DNA from: an uncultured Microscilla sp.
GTDB taxonomy: Bacteria; Bacteroidota; Bacteroidia; Cytophagales; Microscillaceae
Direction of reading: 5' to 3'
Assembly (NCBI RefSeq): GCF_947493425.1
Contig: NZ_CANLRP010000089.1
Span: 1-34,973, forward strand
DNA: 34,973 bases
The notes below the pieces were generated by a model. It was not told the DNA's origin. It saw only the letters and a list, made by a program, of their open reading frames with translations, and did no database searches. The translations under genes and the position numbers were made by a program. This document shows positions 15,367 to 24,886 of this stretch, piece by piece. Within the stretch, counting starts at the first letter, position 1. Every line of letters starts with the position of its first letter.

Positions 15367-17295
15367 ATGCTCGCCATTAGTAACATGTCGTTTTATTTCG
15401 GTAGCCGACCGTTGTACAAAGATGCCAACCTTCATATCAAACCCAAAGACCGGATAGGACTCATTGGAGCCAATGGTACTGGAAAATCTACCCTGTTAAG
15501 ACTTATTTCAGGTGAATATGCTCCCGACGAGGGCACCATTTCTAAGGCAAAAGATTGTACGATTGGCTTTCTCAACCAAGATTTACTTTCTTACCTTACC
15601 AACGAGAGCATTTTGGAGGTGGCCATGCAAGCTTTTGAAGAACAAAATCAACTCCAGGAGCAAATTGATAAAACCTTGCACGAGATGGAGGTAAATTATA
15701 CCGACTCGTTGGTAGACAAGCTTGCCAAGTTACAAGAGCGTTTCGAGATGTTGGGAGGCTACTCTATGCAAGCCAAAGCTGAAGAAATTCTGGAAGGTTT
15801 GGGCTTTAAAACTGCTGATTTGCAACGCCCTTTACAGGAATTTTCGGGAGGATGGCGTATGCGGGTAATGCTTGCCAAGTTGCTATTGCAAAAGCCCGCC
15901 TTGCTAATGCTCGATGAACCTACCAACCACTTAGATTTACCGTCTATTCAGTGGATAGAAAGCTATATTCATAGCTACGAAGGTGCCATTATAGTAGTGT
16001 CGCACGACCGTCAGTTTTTGGACAATGCTGTAAAAACCACGGTAGAGGTGTCACAGGCAAAGCTGAATATTTATGCAGGCAATTATTCTTTTTACCTAAA
16101 AGAACGCGAACTCCGCCAGGAGATACAACAATCTGCCTACGAAAACCAACAAGACAAAATACGTCAAACTGAACGTTTTATTGAACGTTTTCGGTCTAAA
16201 GCCACCAAAGCACGCCAGGTACAGTCGAGAGTAAAGGCATTGGAAAAAATGGACTTGATTGATGAGGTAATAGACGAAACTGCCAAGGTAAATTTTAAGT
16301 TTAACTTTGGACAAAAGTCGGGGCGTCAGGTAATGGAACTTGACAATATAGGCAAGGCTTACGGCGATCTTACTATTTTGAAAAACACCACTGCACGCAT
16401 AGAACGCGGCGACAAAATTGCGCTGGTGGGTGCCAATGGAAAAGGTAAGTCTACCCTGTTGCGCATTATTGCAGGCACCGAACAAATAAAGGGCGAACGC
16501 AAACTAGGGCACAATGTGTTGTTCTCGTTTTTTGCCCAGCATCAGCTCGAATCGTTGGTAGTAGACAACGAAATACTGGAGGAACTCAAACAAGCAGGTT
16601 CGGCAAAAACAGAAACGGAATTACGAAGCGTCTTGGGTTGTTTTTTATTTAAGGATGACGACGTATTTAAGAAAATTAAAATTCTTTCGGGAGGAGAAAA
16701 GTCAAGGGTGGCTCTAGCCAAGGTACTGATCTCTGAAGCCAACTTTTTGCTACTCGATGAACCTACCAACCACCTGGACATTCAATCGGTAAATATACTC
16801 ATGCAAGCGCTCGACCAATACGAGGGTACTTTTGTGGTAGTATCGCACGACCGTCACTTTATTTCGCAGGTGGCCAATAAGATTTGGTACATCGAAGATG
16901 AGGAAATCAAAGTATATCCGGGTACTTTTGCCGAGTACAACGATTGGTACCAAAAACAACAGGCAAAAAAAATGGCACAAGCAGCACCTCCTCAAGAAAA
17001 GAAAAAGAAAGAAAAAAAGCCAAAACCACAAGATTCGCCCGAAATAAAGGCAATTAAACGTGAAATACGAGAAACCAAAATGGTGCTCGAAAAAGCCGAA
17101 GCAAAAGTAACCAAGCTTGAAAAACAACAAGAAGCACTGGAGCTCACATTGGCCGACAATACCATTTATGATGATCAGGAAAAACTGGAAAAAACTCAGC
17201 AAGAGTTTAACAAGGTACAAGAAGAACTCGCCACCGCCAATGATGACTGGGAAGAACTGGTAATGAAAATAGATGAACTGGAAGCGCAGCTTTAG
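15367..17295 (+). CDS. ABC-F family ribosome-associated ATPase, YheS-like
   Basis: 642 residues, two ABC ATPase cassettes and no membrane segment, the ABC-F layout. Cassette 1 has Walker A GANGTGKST (34-42), signature FSGGWRMR (from 159) and Walker B LLMLDEPTNHLD. Cassette 2 has GANGKGKST (about 356), LSGGEKSR (from 440) and LLLDEPTNHLD (D464/E465). The interdomain linker contains FIERFRSKATKARQVQSR and VKALEKM, the P-site-tRNA interaction motif type seen in YheS. The C-terminal extension (about 540-642) is lysine-rich and then coiled coil. ABC-F proteins bind the ribosomal E site and relieve stalling; some give antibiotic protection. Nothing here points to resistance, so a housekeeping translation factor is more likely. 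It has its own promoter and a bidirectional terminator. Confidence 0.95.
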   Translation: MLAISNMSFYFGSRPLYKDANLHIKPKDRIGLIGANGTGKSTLLRLISGEYAPDEGTISKAKDCTIGFLNQDLLSYLTNESILEVAMQAFEEQNQLQEQIDKTLHEMEVNYTDSLVDKLAKLQERFEMLGGYSMQAKAEEILEGLGFKTADLQRPLQEFSGGWRMRVMLAKLLLQKPALLMLDEPTNHLDLPSIQWIESYIHSYEGAIIVVSHDRQFLDNAVKTTVEVSQAKLNIYAGNYSFYLKERELRQEIQQSAYENQQDKIRQTERFIERFRSKATKARQVQSRVKALEKMDLIDEVIDETAKVNFKFNFGQKSGRQVMELDNIGKAYGDLTILKNTTARIERGDKIALVGANGKGKSTLLRIIAGTEQIKGERKLGHNVLFSFFAQHQLESLVVDNEILEELKQAGSAKTETELRSVLGCFLFKDDDVFKKIKILSGGEKSRVALAKVLISEANFLLLDEPTNHLDIQSVNILMQALDQYEGTFVVVSHDRHFISQVANKIWYIEDEEIKVYPGTFAEYNDWYQKQQAKKMAQAAPPQEKKKKEKKPKPQDSPEIKAIKREIRETKMVLEKAEAKVTKLEKQQEALELTLADNTIYDDQEKLEKTQQEFNKVQEELATANDDWEELVMKIDELEAQL

Positions 17296-17322
17296 AATGG
17301 ATAAATAAACGAGAGTTACTCT

Positions 17323-17363
17323 AAAAACCTCCTCTATATCAAATCATATAGCGGAGGTTTTTT
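17323..17363. terminator. Bidirectional terminator between convergent genes
   Basis: Stem AAAAACCTCC/GGAGGTTTTT (17323-17332 and 17353-17362), with an inner TATAT/ATATA pairing, followed by T on the plus strand and on the minus strand. It serves the ABC-F gene and the convergent nitroreductase gene. Confidence 0.85.
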
Positions 17364-17376
17364 ATTGCATTGCCCC

Positions 17377-17988
17377 CTATTCTTCTACCCACACCACTTT
17401 GTCTTTTATATCGCCACGAGTGCCTGCTTTGGGAGTTTTTTCGGGGTAACCCAAGTAAAAGAAACCCAACAGTTTGTCTTGTGGGTCAAGCCCAAAAAAG
17501 TCTTTAGCTTCTTCGCGATAGGTAACCCCACCACTGCCCCAATAGCCCCCTACTCCATAGGCAGTAGCCGTGAGGTAAATATTTTGTACAGCACAGGCTA
17601 CCGCTTCTATTTCTTCTATTTCGGGTATTTTTTCTGATACCTGACGACTCATGCCTATGGCTATTACATGTGATGCCATCAAGGGTTTATTGGCAAGTTT
17701 GTCAAACTTTTTTTGATCAAACTGATCGGCTGGAGTAATTTGTTTGTACAACTCAGACTGAAAGCGTGCCAATTCCTTCAAGCCTTCACCTGTAAACACC
17801 ACAAATCGCCAGGGCTCGGTTTTGCCGTGGTTGGGCGCCCAGTTAGCATTTTCCAGTATTTGTTCAATGATTTCACGGGGAATTATCTTGCCTGAAAACT
17901 GTTTTGGGAAAACCGAACGACGCTCACGCATCAGGCGGTTGATTTCGTCTATATTAAAGGGGGTTTGTATATCTGTTTGAGTTTGCAT
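17377..17988 (-). CDS. Nitroreductase-family FMN oxidoreductase
   Basis: 203 residues of the nitroreductase superfamily (YdjA-like, short form). An FMN-phosphate-binding RRS triplet (23-25) opens the domain. It continues with ANWAPNHGKTEPWRFVVF (about 48-65), a mid-protein helix, GVGGYWGSGG (about 145-154) and the closing GFFYLGYPEK segment. These enzymes are NAD(P)H-dependent, dimeric and cytosolic, reducing nitro compounds or quinone-like substrates; the true substrate is unknown. No partner gene is close on the same strand. It is divergent from the SLC12-AAA gene across 243 bp and shares a terminator with the ABC-F gene. Confidence 0.94.
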   Translation of the reverse strand: MQTQTDIQTPFNIDEINRLMRERRSVFPKQFSGKIIPREIIEQILENANWAPNHGKTEPWRFVVFTGEGLKELARFQSELYKQITPADQFDQKKFDKLANKPLMASHVIAIGMSRQVSEKIPEIEEIEAVACAVQNIYLTATAYGVGGYWGSGGVTYREEAKDFFGLDPQDKLLGFFYLGYPEKTPKAGTRGDIKDKVVWVEE

Positions 17989-18231
17989 AAAGTCAACTTT
18001 TATTATTTAGACTGATTATAAATAATGCGTAAAAATACAAGAAATTATTGAATGTGCAAGGCTTCTGTTCAAAGAAGCAATTGATTAAATAAGATGCTAA
18101 AGTTGAATTCTTTTTTATATTGCAATTTATTTTATTTGCAACAAGTTTTAAACTGTCTAACAAATTAGACGTTTTCTTGTTTCGCATTTGTTGCTCGCTG
18201 TATGAAGCAGTGTAAGTCAGTTAGTTGATAT

Positions 18232-21200
18232 ATGGCAAAATCTAAAAAATTTGGGGCATTTACAGGAGTGTTTACCCCCTCAGTGCTTACTATTCTGGGG
18301 GTAATCATGTACCTGCGTTTGGGTTGGGTTGTTGGGCAAGCCGGCTTATTTTGGACCATTATTATTGTATTAATTGCCCACGTTATTTCAGTATCTACCG
18401 GGTTGAGTGTGTCGTCTATTTCTACCGATAAAAAGGTACAGGCGGGCGGGTTGTACTACATTCTTTCCCGGAGCCTGGGCTTACCCATTGGAGGTGCCAT
18501 TGGCATTACCCTGTTTGTGGGTACTGCCCTGAGCATAGCCTTGTATGCCATTGGTTTTTCTGAAAGTTTTCTCGATTTTATCGGAATGGCATCAGGGCAC
18601 CAAATCAACGAAAACGCACTCACTGCCATCAAACAAAGTATTACGGCTCCGATGCTTAAAACCTTGCAAGTGGGCAGCATAGACGATATTTTGGTACCGC
18701 TCAAAAACAGTGATGCGCTTCAGGCAGTATTTCATAACAAAGAAGCCTTTATCAGCGCCCTAAAACTCGTCCTTAAAGAGCAAGTGGCCGAACAACAATT
18801 TTCTACCATCCAAGGAGTCATTTTAGCCAACTCGCGGGCTGTTACAGTAAACGACCTTCGTTTGGCGGGCACTGCCACCGTTATATTTGTTACTACTATT
18901 GCTTTTATAAGTACCTCGTTTGCCCTTAAAACCCAGTTTTTTATTATGGCAGCCATTGCGTTGTCGCTGGTAGCCATTTTTATGGGAAGCCGGGAGTTTG
19001 CTCCCAAAACCCCTACCTTGGCGCCCAGCCCAGGAGCATCGTTAGGAGTAATATTTGGTGTGTTTTTTCCAGCGGTTACCGGATTTACTGCGGGGGTAGC
19101 TATGTCGGGCGACCTCAAAAACCCTAAACGCACCATTCCAGTGGGTACCATGGCATCTATTGTAGTAGGACTGGTAGTATACATTGTGCTGTCTATTTTT
19201 CTTGCCTATACTATAGACCCCCACATTTTGCGTAACAATAGCAACATTCTCAAAGAAATTGCTTTTATCTCTCCTGCTTTTGTATTGGCAGGCATTTGGG
19301 GGGCTACTTTATCATCAGCATTGGGCGGCATTTTGGGGGCACCCCGCATTTTGCAGGCAATGTCGGTAGACAAGATCACTCCAAAACTGTTTGGCAAAGG
19401 GGTGGGCAAAAACAATGAACCACGCAATGCTTTGCTTCTTACTTTTGTAATTGCCGAAGCCGGAGTACTCATTGGCGAACTGAACGCCATTGCCCAGGTA
19501 GTATCTATGTTTTATCTGGCAGCTTATGGTTTTATCAACTTGTCATGTTTCTTAGAGAGCTGGGCAAGTCCCGATTTTCGCCCCACATTTAAAATACCTA
19601 AGTTTGTGAGTCTCACAGGGTTTGGCTTTACCTTGTTTGTAATGATTGCCCTTGATCTTACGTCTATGGTGGTGGCTTTTGTTATCATTGGGGCTATTTT
19701 TCTTTATCTGGTACGCAAGCAAATATCGTTGGGCTTTGGCGATGTGTGGGAGGGCGTGTGGGCGTCGGTAGTACGGAGGGGACTGTATAATATAGTAAGC
19801 AAAGAAACCAAACAACGCAACTGGCGACCTAACATTGTGATGTTTAGCGGAGGCGAAGAAGCGCGCCCCCATTTGGTACAGTTTGGCAAAACGTTGGTAG
19901 GGCGTTTGGGCTTTTTGTCTGACTTTCACCTGATTGAACGAAAATCGTCGGAAGTGGTATTTTCTAAACCGCAACAGTTTGTACAAGACAATGGAGTATT
20001 GGCTACAGGGTCGTTTATGGGATTTTTTACCCGTAAGCTCGATTGTATCGACTTGTATGATGGAATGGAAAACATTGCCAAAACTTATGGGTTTTCGGGG
20101 CTTGACCCCAACACCATACTCATGGGCTGGGGCAGGCAAGCCAAAGACCCTACCAAGTTTATATCGTTTGTGCATAACCTGGTAAAGCTCGATTACAATA
20201 TATTGTTGATGCAGTATAACCAGGCACATGGGTTTGGCAAACAAGAGGCTATAGACATTTGGTGGAGAGGCAAGAGTTTTAATGTAAATCTTACCTTGAC
20301 CTTGCTTAAATTTATCCAGTCGTCAGACGATTGGCGCAAAGCCAAAATACGCTGCCTGATAGTGAGCGAAGATAACCTAAACCAAAACCGTATTTATAAG
20401 AACATTACCCTGATGTTGGAAGAGATGCGGATTGACGCCGAGGTAAAGGTGATTAGCAATGAGGTACAGCAACGCCCTTACCAGGAAATAATCAACGCCG
20501 AATCGACAAATACTGACCTGGTAATACTGGGATTGCCTGAGATTAAGTCTAAAATGGATTTTGAGTTTTATGAAAATACCAACCAACTCATTAGCCAAAT
20601 TGATAAAACGGTGGTAATGGCAAAGTCGTCGTCTTACTTTGAGACTGCCTCTAATAACTTGCTTGAGCTTACCAACGAAAGTGACGCGCTGCCCAAACAA
20701 GAAGCCGACATTGCCGAATACCGAATTCCGGAATTGGTATTGCCCCAAAAAGAAGAACTGGCAAATATTATCACTCAACTCCATGAAGATTTGCGTAATG
20801 TGTTGCTGGACTATAGCCATCAATATATTAACCCTAACTATGCCATTGACAAAAAACTTACGCAAGCTTTACGCAAACTGATCAAACAGAGCTTTGATCA
20901 ACTAAAAGCGCAAGTAGACAAAATAGGTGATGTTGGCGAAGATCGTCAGGTATTAGATGTTCATTTGCACTTTATGCAACAAAGCGGGGAGTTGATCAAT
21001 AATTTTATTGAAAATCAACTTGCCGAAAAGTACGACAACCTGGTAGAAGGGTCTGAGTGGTTGTACAAGCAAATTACCCAGGTAATTGCCCAAAACCCAG
21101 TGACTATTACGATTAAGTACGACCAAGCGTATTTTGAAAAAAATGAGACCAATAAGGAAAAAATACGCAACCTCAATTGGCAAAACAGGCTGAAATACAG

Positions 21201-23697
21201 ATTCTCTAAAAAACCCTTAAGTTATACGTTTAAACACCATAAGGTGCTCCAGTTTTATGTACAAACAATGGGGCAAAAGACTTTTTCGGAGTTGTACCGC
21301 GACTTTGACCGATCTAATATAGCCTACAATACCCGCATTCAGGAGTTGCTGCGCAAAACTGCCCATAGTTTTGACCTGATAGAAAAAGAGTTGAACTTGC
21401 TCAAGGCTGATCGCGACCAACCAGAGGCAACTGACATAGCAGCACACGCTACCAAGTTGACCGAAAAGATAGATGAAGAATATAACCAGCTCAAAAATTT
21501 TATTCTTGACATTACCAATGGGCAACGCGAAAAGGTATACAAATACAACCATATTTTGTTGTATGAAACTCATCGCGAAATACAAGAAATCAGTCAAAAC
21601 TTTGACGCCCTGGAAACTAACCAGCTATTACGCAAAGGACGAAAAGAGTTTAAAAAAGCCCGCAAACTAAGGGCAAGTATAGAAGAGTTGCCCGATTTGT
21701 GGAAACACAATCAGGCTTTGGTAACCAAGACCACCTTGATAGAAGCACGTTTGCTTTCGTTTAGAAAACAACTGGCGGGCTTGCTCAATGGGTTGGAAAA
21801 TGACCTCAATCGCCTAATAGGAAAGAATATCAATAAACCACTGAACGTGCTGGAGCGTTTTATTGACAACTTTGATATTAACGATGAGGCTCAATACAAA
21901 ACCTGGATTGTACGTACCCAATATGCGGTAAATATGGAGGGGTATTTCAAACAATCGGTAGATAAGTTTTTGAGCAAACTAAAAGATTTGATGGCGAGCT
22001 ACTCTGAAACCATTGACATGATTCACGAGGAGTCGTTGAGTAGTCTGGAAACGGAAGAACTAGAGGAGCTGGAGTCTATGTCGGTGTCTGTCAATCGTTT
22101 GCTGGACTATTTTGTTCAGTTCAACCTGATTGAGCCTTTGGTAGATTATACCAACGATTTGCCGCGTAAGTTTCAACGTGCCAGTAACATGGCAAATGAG
22201 GTAAAACGCATGCTGTCTTTTCATATCAATCAACTGCAAAATGCGACCGATGTCAAGCAAAAAGAAATAAAAGTACAGGTCAAGGCTTTGCTTGCCGAAG
22301 AAAAGCAGCAAATCGACAAGGAACGCAAAGAAATTGAAAATATCCAGCAGCAGGTATCTACCAGTATGGCAGATATGTTTCGCAATACTGTAGTGAAACT
22401 TAGCCCTTATGTTATTAGCAGGTCGGCCGATAACGCCGAACAGTACATTCGTAGCAGGGAAAACAAAACCCGATTGTCGCGGGTAGGTGGGGTAAGCTTG
22501 TTGAGGGTACAATCACGCATCAAAAACAGTATTACCCGCTTGTGGTATCGCCGCAGTGAGGGCATATTGGCAGCTCAACAGCTCCAATCGACCAATAAAA
22601 AAGAAGATTCAAAGGTAGAACGTGTATTGAATTTGGTAGAAGCCATTTCACCCAAACCTGAAGTAATTGAAGCTTTGCCTGTGTATTATCACCAGTTGTT
22701 TACCCATAAAAACACATTTGGTGATGATTTTTGGGTGGGTAGAAAATCTGAACTGGAACAAGCTCAAAAAGCCATTAATCGATTTAAAGATGGGTTTGGC
22801 GGAGCACTCATGATCACGGGCGACTATAACTCTGGACGCACGTTTTTATCGCAACACATTGCCGAACAGTACTTTTCCAAACGCTTTGTTCATTATATTG
22901 CCCCACCAGCGTATGGTTCTATCGATGTAACTGATTTTAAACGTGCTTTTGAAAATGGGGTAGGCATTGAGGGAGAATATCCTGAGATATTTGCCGAGCT
23001 TTCGCTCAATACAGTACTGGTTTTCAACGACTTGGAGCTTTGGTGGGAACGTAGTCCCAATGGCTGGCAGGTATTAGAGATGTTGCTCGACTTGCTGGAC
23101 ACCTACAGTGAGCAGTGCTTTTTTATTTTAAACATCAACCAATACTCGCTCCGCTTTATCAATATGGTAAAGAAAATTGAGAATTATTTCTTGACTACCA
23201 TCAACTGTGCTCCGTTTAATGCCGAGGCACTCAAAGACATCATATTGTTTCGTCACCGCTCCAGCCCCATTACGTTTGAATGGAAAGGCATTGCTGAAAA
23301 AGACATGACAGAATGGAAGTATGCCCGTTTGATGAGCAAGTATTTTGATTATTCGCAAGGCAACGTGGGCATTGCGCTACAGGTGTGGATTTCGCACATC
23401 GAGAAGGTAGACGGTGAGGTATTAGTAATTAGAGAACCCTCAAAACCAAATACAGAGATACTGGGGCAATTGCCTGAAGATTGGTTGATATGGATTGTAC
23501 AGTTTATCTTGCATAAACACCTTACCCTGGATCGTTTGCTAAGAATAACAATGGAAGATGAAAGAGTTGTATACAATAGGGTAAAAGTGCTTAAGCGTGC
23601 TGGAATTATAAAAGAAACCAACAACAATGTACTTAAAATTAATCCTTACCTGGAGCACCACTTGATTCAGGAATTGACAAAGACGGGGGTAATTTGA
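18232..23697 (+). CDS. NKCC-like cation-chloride cotransporter fused to helical stalk and AAA-like NTPase
   Basis: 1821 residues. Residues 1-500 are an SLC12/APC transporter: TM1 GVIMYLRLGWVVGQAG (23-38), GGLYYILSRSLG (72-83), Y105 in ALYAIGF (the K+-site tyrosine position of NKCC), FFPAVTGFTAGVAMSGDL (278-295), and ATLSSALGGILGAPR (358-372) with S361-S362 at the Na+ site of NKCC/NCC, then FGKGVGKNNEP (387-397). Residues 520-800 match the SLC12 cytosolic domain (FSGGEEARPHLVQFGK, TILMGWG, KAKIRCLIVSE, TDLVILGLP). Residues 830-1460 are charged, helical and partly coiled coil. Residues 1498-1740 form an ORC/STAND-like NTPase: FWVGRKSEL, GDYNSGRT (1530-1537, with R1536 for the Walker A lysine) and TVLVFNDLE (1594-1602). 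A winged-helix-like tail follows (1745-1821). The ORF is continuous, with no frameshift. It is a single-gene unit divergent from the nitroreductase. Regulation of transport by the NTPase is inference. Confidence 0.92.
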   Translation: MAKSKKFGAFTGVFTPSVLTILGVIMYLRLGWVVGQAGLFWTIIIVLIAHVISVSTGLSVSSISTDKKVQAGGLYYILSRSLGLPIGGAIGITLFVGTALSIALYAIGFSESFLDFIGMASGHQINENALTAIKQSITAPMLKTLQVGSIDDILVPLKNSDALQAVFHNKEAFISALKLVLKEQVAEQQFSTIQGVILANSRAVTVNDLRLAGTATVIFVTTIAFISTSFALKTQFFIMAAIALSLVAIFMGSREFAPKTPTLAPSPGASLGVIFGVFFPAVTGFTAGVAMSGDLKNPKRTIPVGTMASIVVGLVVYIVLSIFLAYTIDPHILRNNSNILKEIAFISPAFVLAGIWGATLSSALGGILGAPRILQAMSVDKITPKLFGKGVGKNNEPRNALLLTFVIAEAGVLIGELNAIAQVVSMFYLAAYGFINLSCFLESWASPDFRPTFKIPKFVSLTGFGFTLFVMIALDLTSMVVAFVIIGAIFLYLVRKQISLGFGDVWEGVWASVVRRGLYNIVSKETKQRNWRPNIVMFSGGEEARPHLVQFGKTLVGRLGFLSDFHLIERKSSEVVFSKPQQFVQDNGVLATGSFMGFFTRKLDCIDLYDGMENIAKTYGFSGLDPNTILMGWGRQAKDPTKFISFVHNLVKLDYNILLMQYNQAHGFGKQEAIDIWWRGKSFNVNLTLTLLKFIQSSDDWRKAKIRCLIVSEDNLNQNRIYKNITLMLEEMRIDAEVKVISNEVQQRPYQEIINAESTNTDLVILGLPEIKSKMDFEFYENTNQLISQIDKTVVMAKSSSYFETASNNLLELTNESDALPKQEADIAEYRIPELVLPQKEELANIITQLHEDLRNVLLDYSHQYINPNYAIDKKLTQALRKLIKQSFDQLKAQVDKIGDVGEDRQVLDVHLHFMQQSGELINNFIENQLAEKYDNLVEGSEWLYKQITQVIAQNPVTITIKYDQAYFEKNETNKEKIRNLNWQNRLKYRFSKKPLSYTFKHHKVLQFYVQTMGQKTFSELYRDFDRSNIAYNTRIQELLRKTAHSFDLIEKELNLLKADRDQPEATDIAAHATKLTEKIDEEYNQLKNFILDITNGQREKVYKYNHILLYETHREIQEISQNFDALETNQLLRKGRKEFKKARKLRASIEELPDLWKHNQALVTKTTLIEARLLSFRKQLAGLLNGLENDLNRLIGKNINKPLNVLERFIDNFDINDEAQYKTWIVRTQYAVNMEGYFKQSVDKFLSKLKDLMASYSETIDMIHEESLSSLETEELEELESMSVSVNRLLDYFVQFNLIEPLVDYTNDLPRKFQRASNMANEVKRMLSFHINQLQNATDVKQKEIKVQVKALLAEEKQQIDKERKEIENIQQQVSTSMADMFRNTVVKLSPYVISRSADNAEQYIRSRENKTRLSRVGGVSLLRVQSRIKNSITRLWYRRSEGILAAQQLQSTNKKEDSKVERVLNLVEAISPKPEVIEALPVYYHQLFTHKNTFGDDFWVGRKSELEQAQKAINRFKDGFGGALMITGDYNSGRTFLSQHIAEQYFSKRFVHYIAPPAYGSIDVTDFKRAFENGVGIEGEYPEIFAELSLNTVLVFNDLELWWERSPNGWQVLEMLLDLLDTYSEQCFFILNINQYSLRFINMVKKIENYFLTTINCAPFNAEALKDIILFRHRSSPITFEWKGIAEKDMTEWKYARLMSKYFDYSQGNVGIALQVWISHIEKVDGEVLVIREPSKPNTEILGQLPEDWLIWIVQFILHKHLTLDRLLRITMEDERVVYNRVKVLKRAGIIKETNNNVLKINPYLEHHLIQELTKTGVI

Positions 23698-24113
23698 GTT
23701 GAAAGTTTTTCAATTGCAAACTAACCATAAAAAGCCTTGTATTGGCTAATTAAGAAGTTTGTATACAGTTTATTTGAAAAACCAACAATCATTATTATAA
23801 AATTACTGGTTACCTATAGACTAGGGCAAGTCGCCATATACTTGCTATCTAAGAGCTTGCTCCAGTCAAATACCAATTAAAATTTAGAGCTGTACGAAGT
23901 CTTATAATTAACTGATAATAAGTATTTTGTAAGATTAATGCGAGCAAAAATAAGGTCATTTTTAGTTTTAAAAGACGTTTTAATACGCTCATGTTTGCTC
24001 TTCGCTAGGGCGACCACAAGGGTAGCCCCTACGAATTCACCCCTTGATTTATATGTAAACACCTGTATATCAGAGGTTTTAAAACTTCGTACACGATTAA
24101 TTAAAACTAACAA
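23698..24113. other. Intergenic spacer with a dispersed-repeat-like segment
   Basis: At 24001-24036, GGGCGACCACAAGGGTAGCCC is G/C-rich and near-palindromic within an AT-rich spacer; a related patch is at 15130-15155. The minus-strand frame through it (23877-24113) contains a VGATLVVALA string that I associate with spurious ORFs over intergenic repeats. An inverted repeat GCAAGT/ACTTGC is at about 23826-23846. No clear terminator follows the cotransporter gene. Confidence 0.45.
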
Positions 24114-24854
24114 ATGAAAGATATAAATTTTAACATTTCATATTATTCAGTGGCCTGGTTTATATTGCTGGGGGTAGGTATATTTCTGTTATTTCGTTTT
24201 ATCAAGAAATTGGTCAATTATTGGGTACCGGAGCAAAAAAACCGACAACTAAAATTTGAGCGTTTATTGCCTGTAGTAGAGGGTATTGTGTGGTTTAGCT
24301 GGGTAATATGGGGCGTACAAGGCGTGTTTAACAACAAATTGGTGTACACCCTCATTATACTGGGTATTATGCTGGTCATTATTGTGGCTTTGTCATGGTT
24401 TGCCATTCGTGATTTTATAGCTGGAGTAGTACTTAAGCTCGAAGGAGCTTTTACTATAGGTGAACGCATCAAGGTACAAGCCCTGGAGGGTAGAGTAAAA
24501 GAGTTGGGGTATTTTGGGGTAAAACTAGAAAACTTTCGTGGGGAAATTATCAGTATACCTTATCATACTGTTTCGGGGGTAACCAGGGTACAACCCAAAT
24601 CAAGCGAGGCAATTAAAAATCATTCTTTCCAGCTTGACCTCCCCAAGAGATATACTCCTACCGAAAGTATTGATAAGTTACGGGAACTTATTTTGAACAC
24701 CCCCTGGGCTTCAGTGACTAAAAGGCCATATATTAAGTTAAGCAAGGAGAATGAGGTGGATTACACTTTTGAAATCATTATTTACAGTTTGCATCCACGT
24801 TATTTCCAAAAAACAGAAACCTATTTACAAAAGTGGAGTAAAAAGCTCGTATAA
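24114..24854 (+). CDS. MscS-family small mechanosensitive channel-like protein
   Basis: 246 residues. The N-terminus has hydrophobic segments at about 10-30, 52-72 and 76-98. The third runs into the pore-lining/beta-domain junction DFIAGVVLKLEGAFTIGERI (about 100-119), which aligns with the MscS sequence around its TM3 end and the start of the beta domain. It continues with VKELGYFGVKLENFRGEIISIP (a beta-domain pattern ending in the usual IP before the helix). A C-terminal alpha/beta domain completes it (about 165-246). MscS channels release solutes at hypo-osmotic shock. This one is short, with three membrane segments and a conserved core. It lies downstream of the cotransporter gene on the same strand but 416 bp away, so a shared osmotic role is only suggestive. 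Confidence 0.85.
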   Translation: MKDINFNISYYSVAWFILLGVGIFLLFRFIKKLVNYWVPEQKNRQLKFERLLPVVEGIVWFSWVIWGVQGVFNNKLVYTLIILGIMLVIIVALSWFAIRDFIAGVVLKLEGAFTIGERIKVQALEGRVKELGYFGVKLENFRGEIISIPYHTVSGVTRVQPKSSEAIKNHSFQLDLPKRYTPTESIDKLRELILNTPWASVTKRPYIKLSKENEVDYTFEIIIYSLHPRYFQKTETYLQKWSKKLV

Positions 24855-24886
24855 ATAAGCTACACAGGGCAACACAACTTCAAATC

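Noticed and set aside
23877..24113. 78-codon minus-strand frame
   Set aside because: Runs through the G/C-rich repeat-like segment and gives the VGATLVVALA string typical of spurious ORFs.
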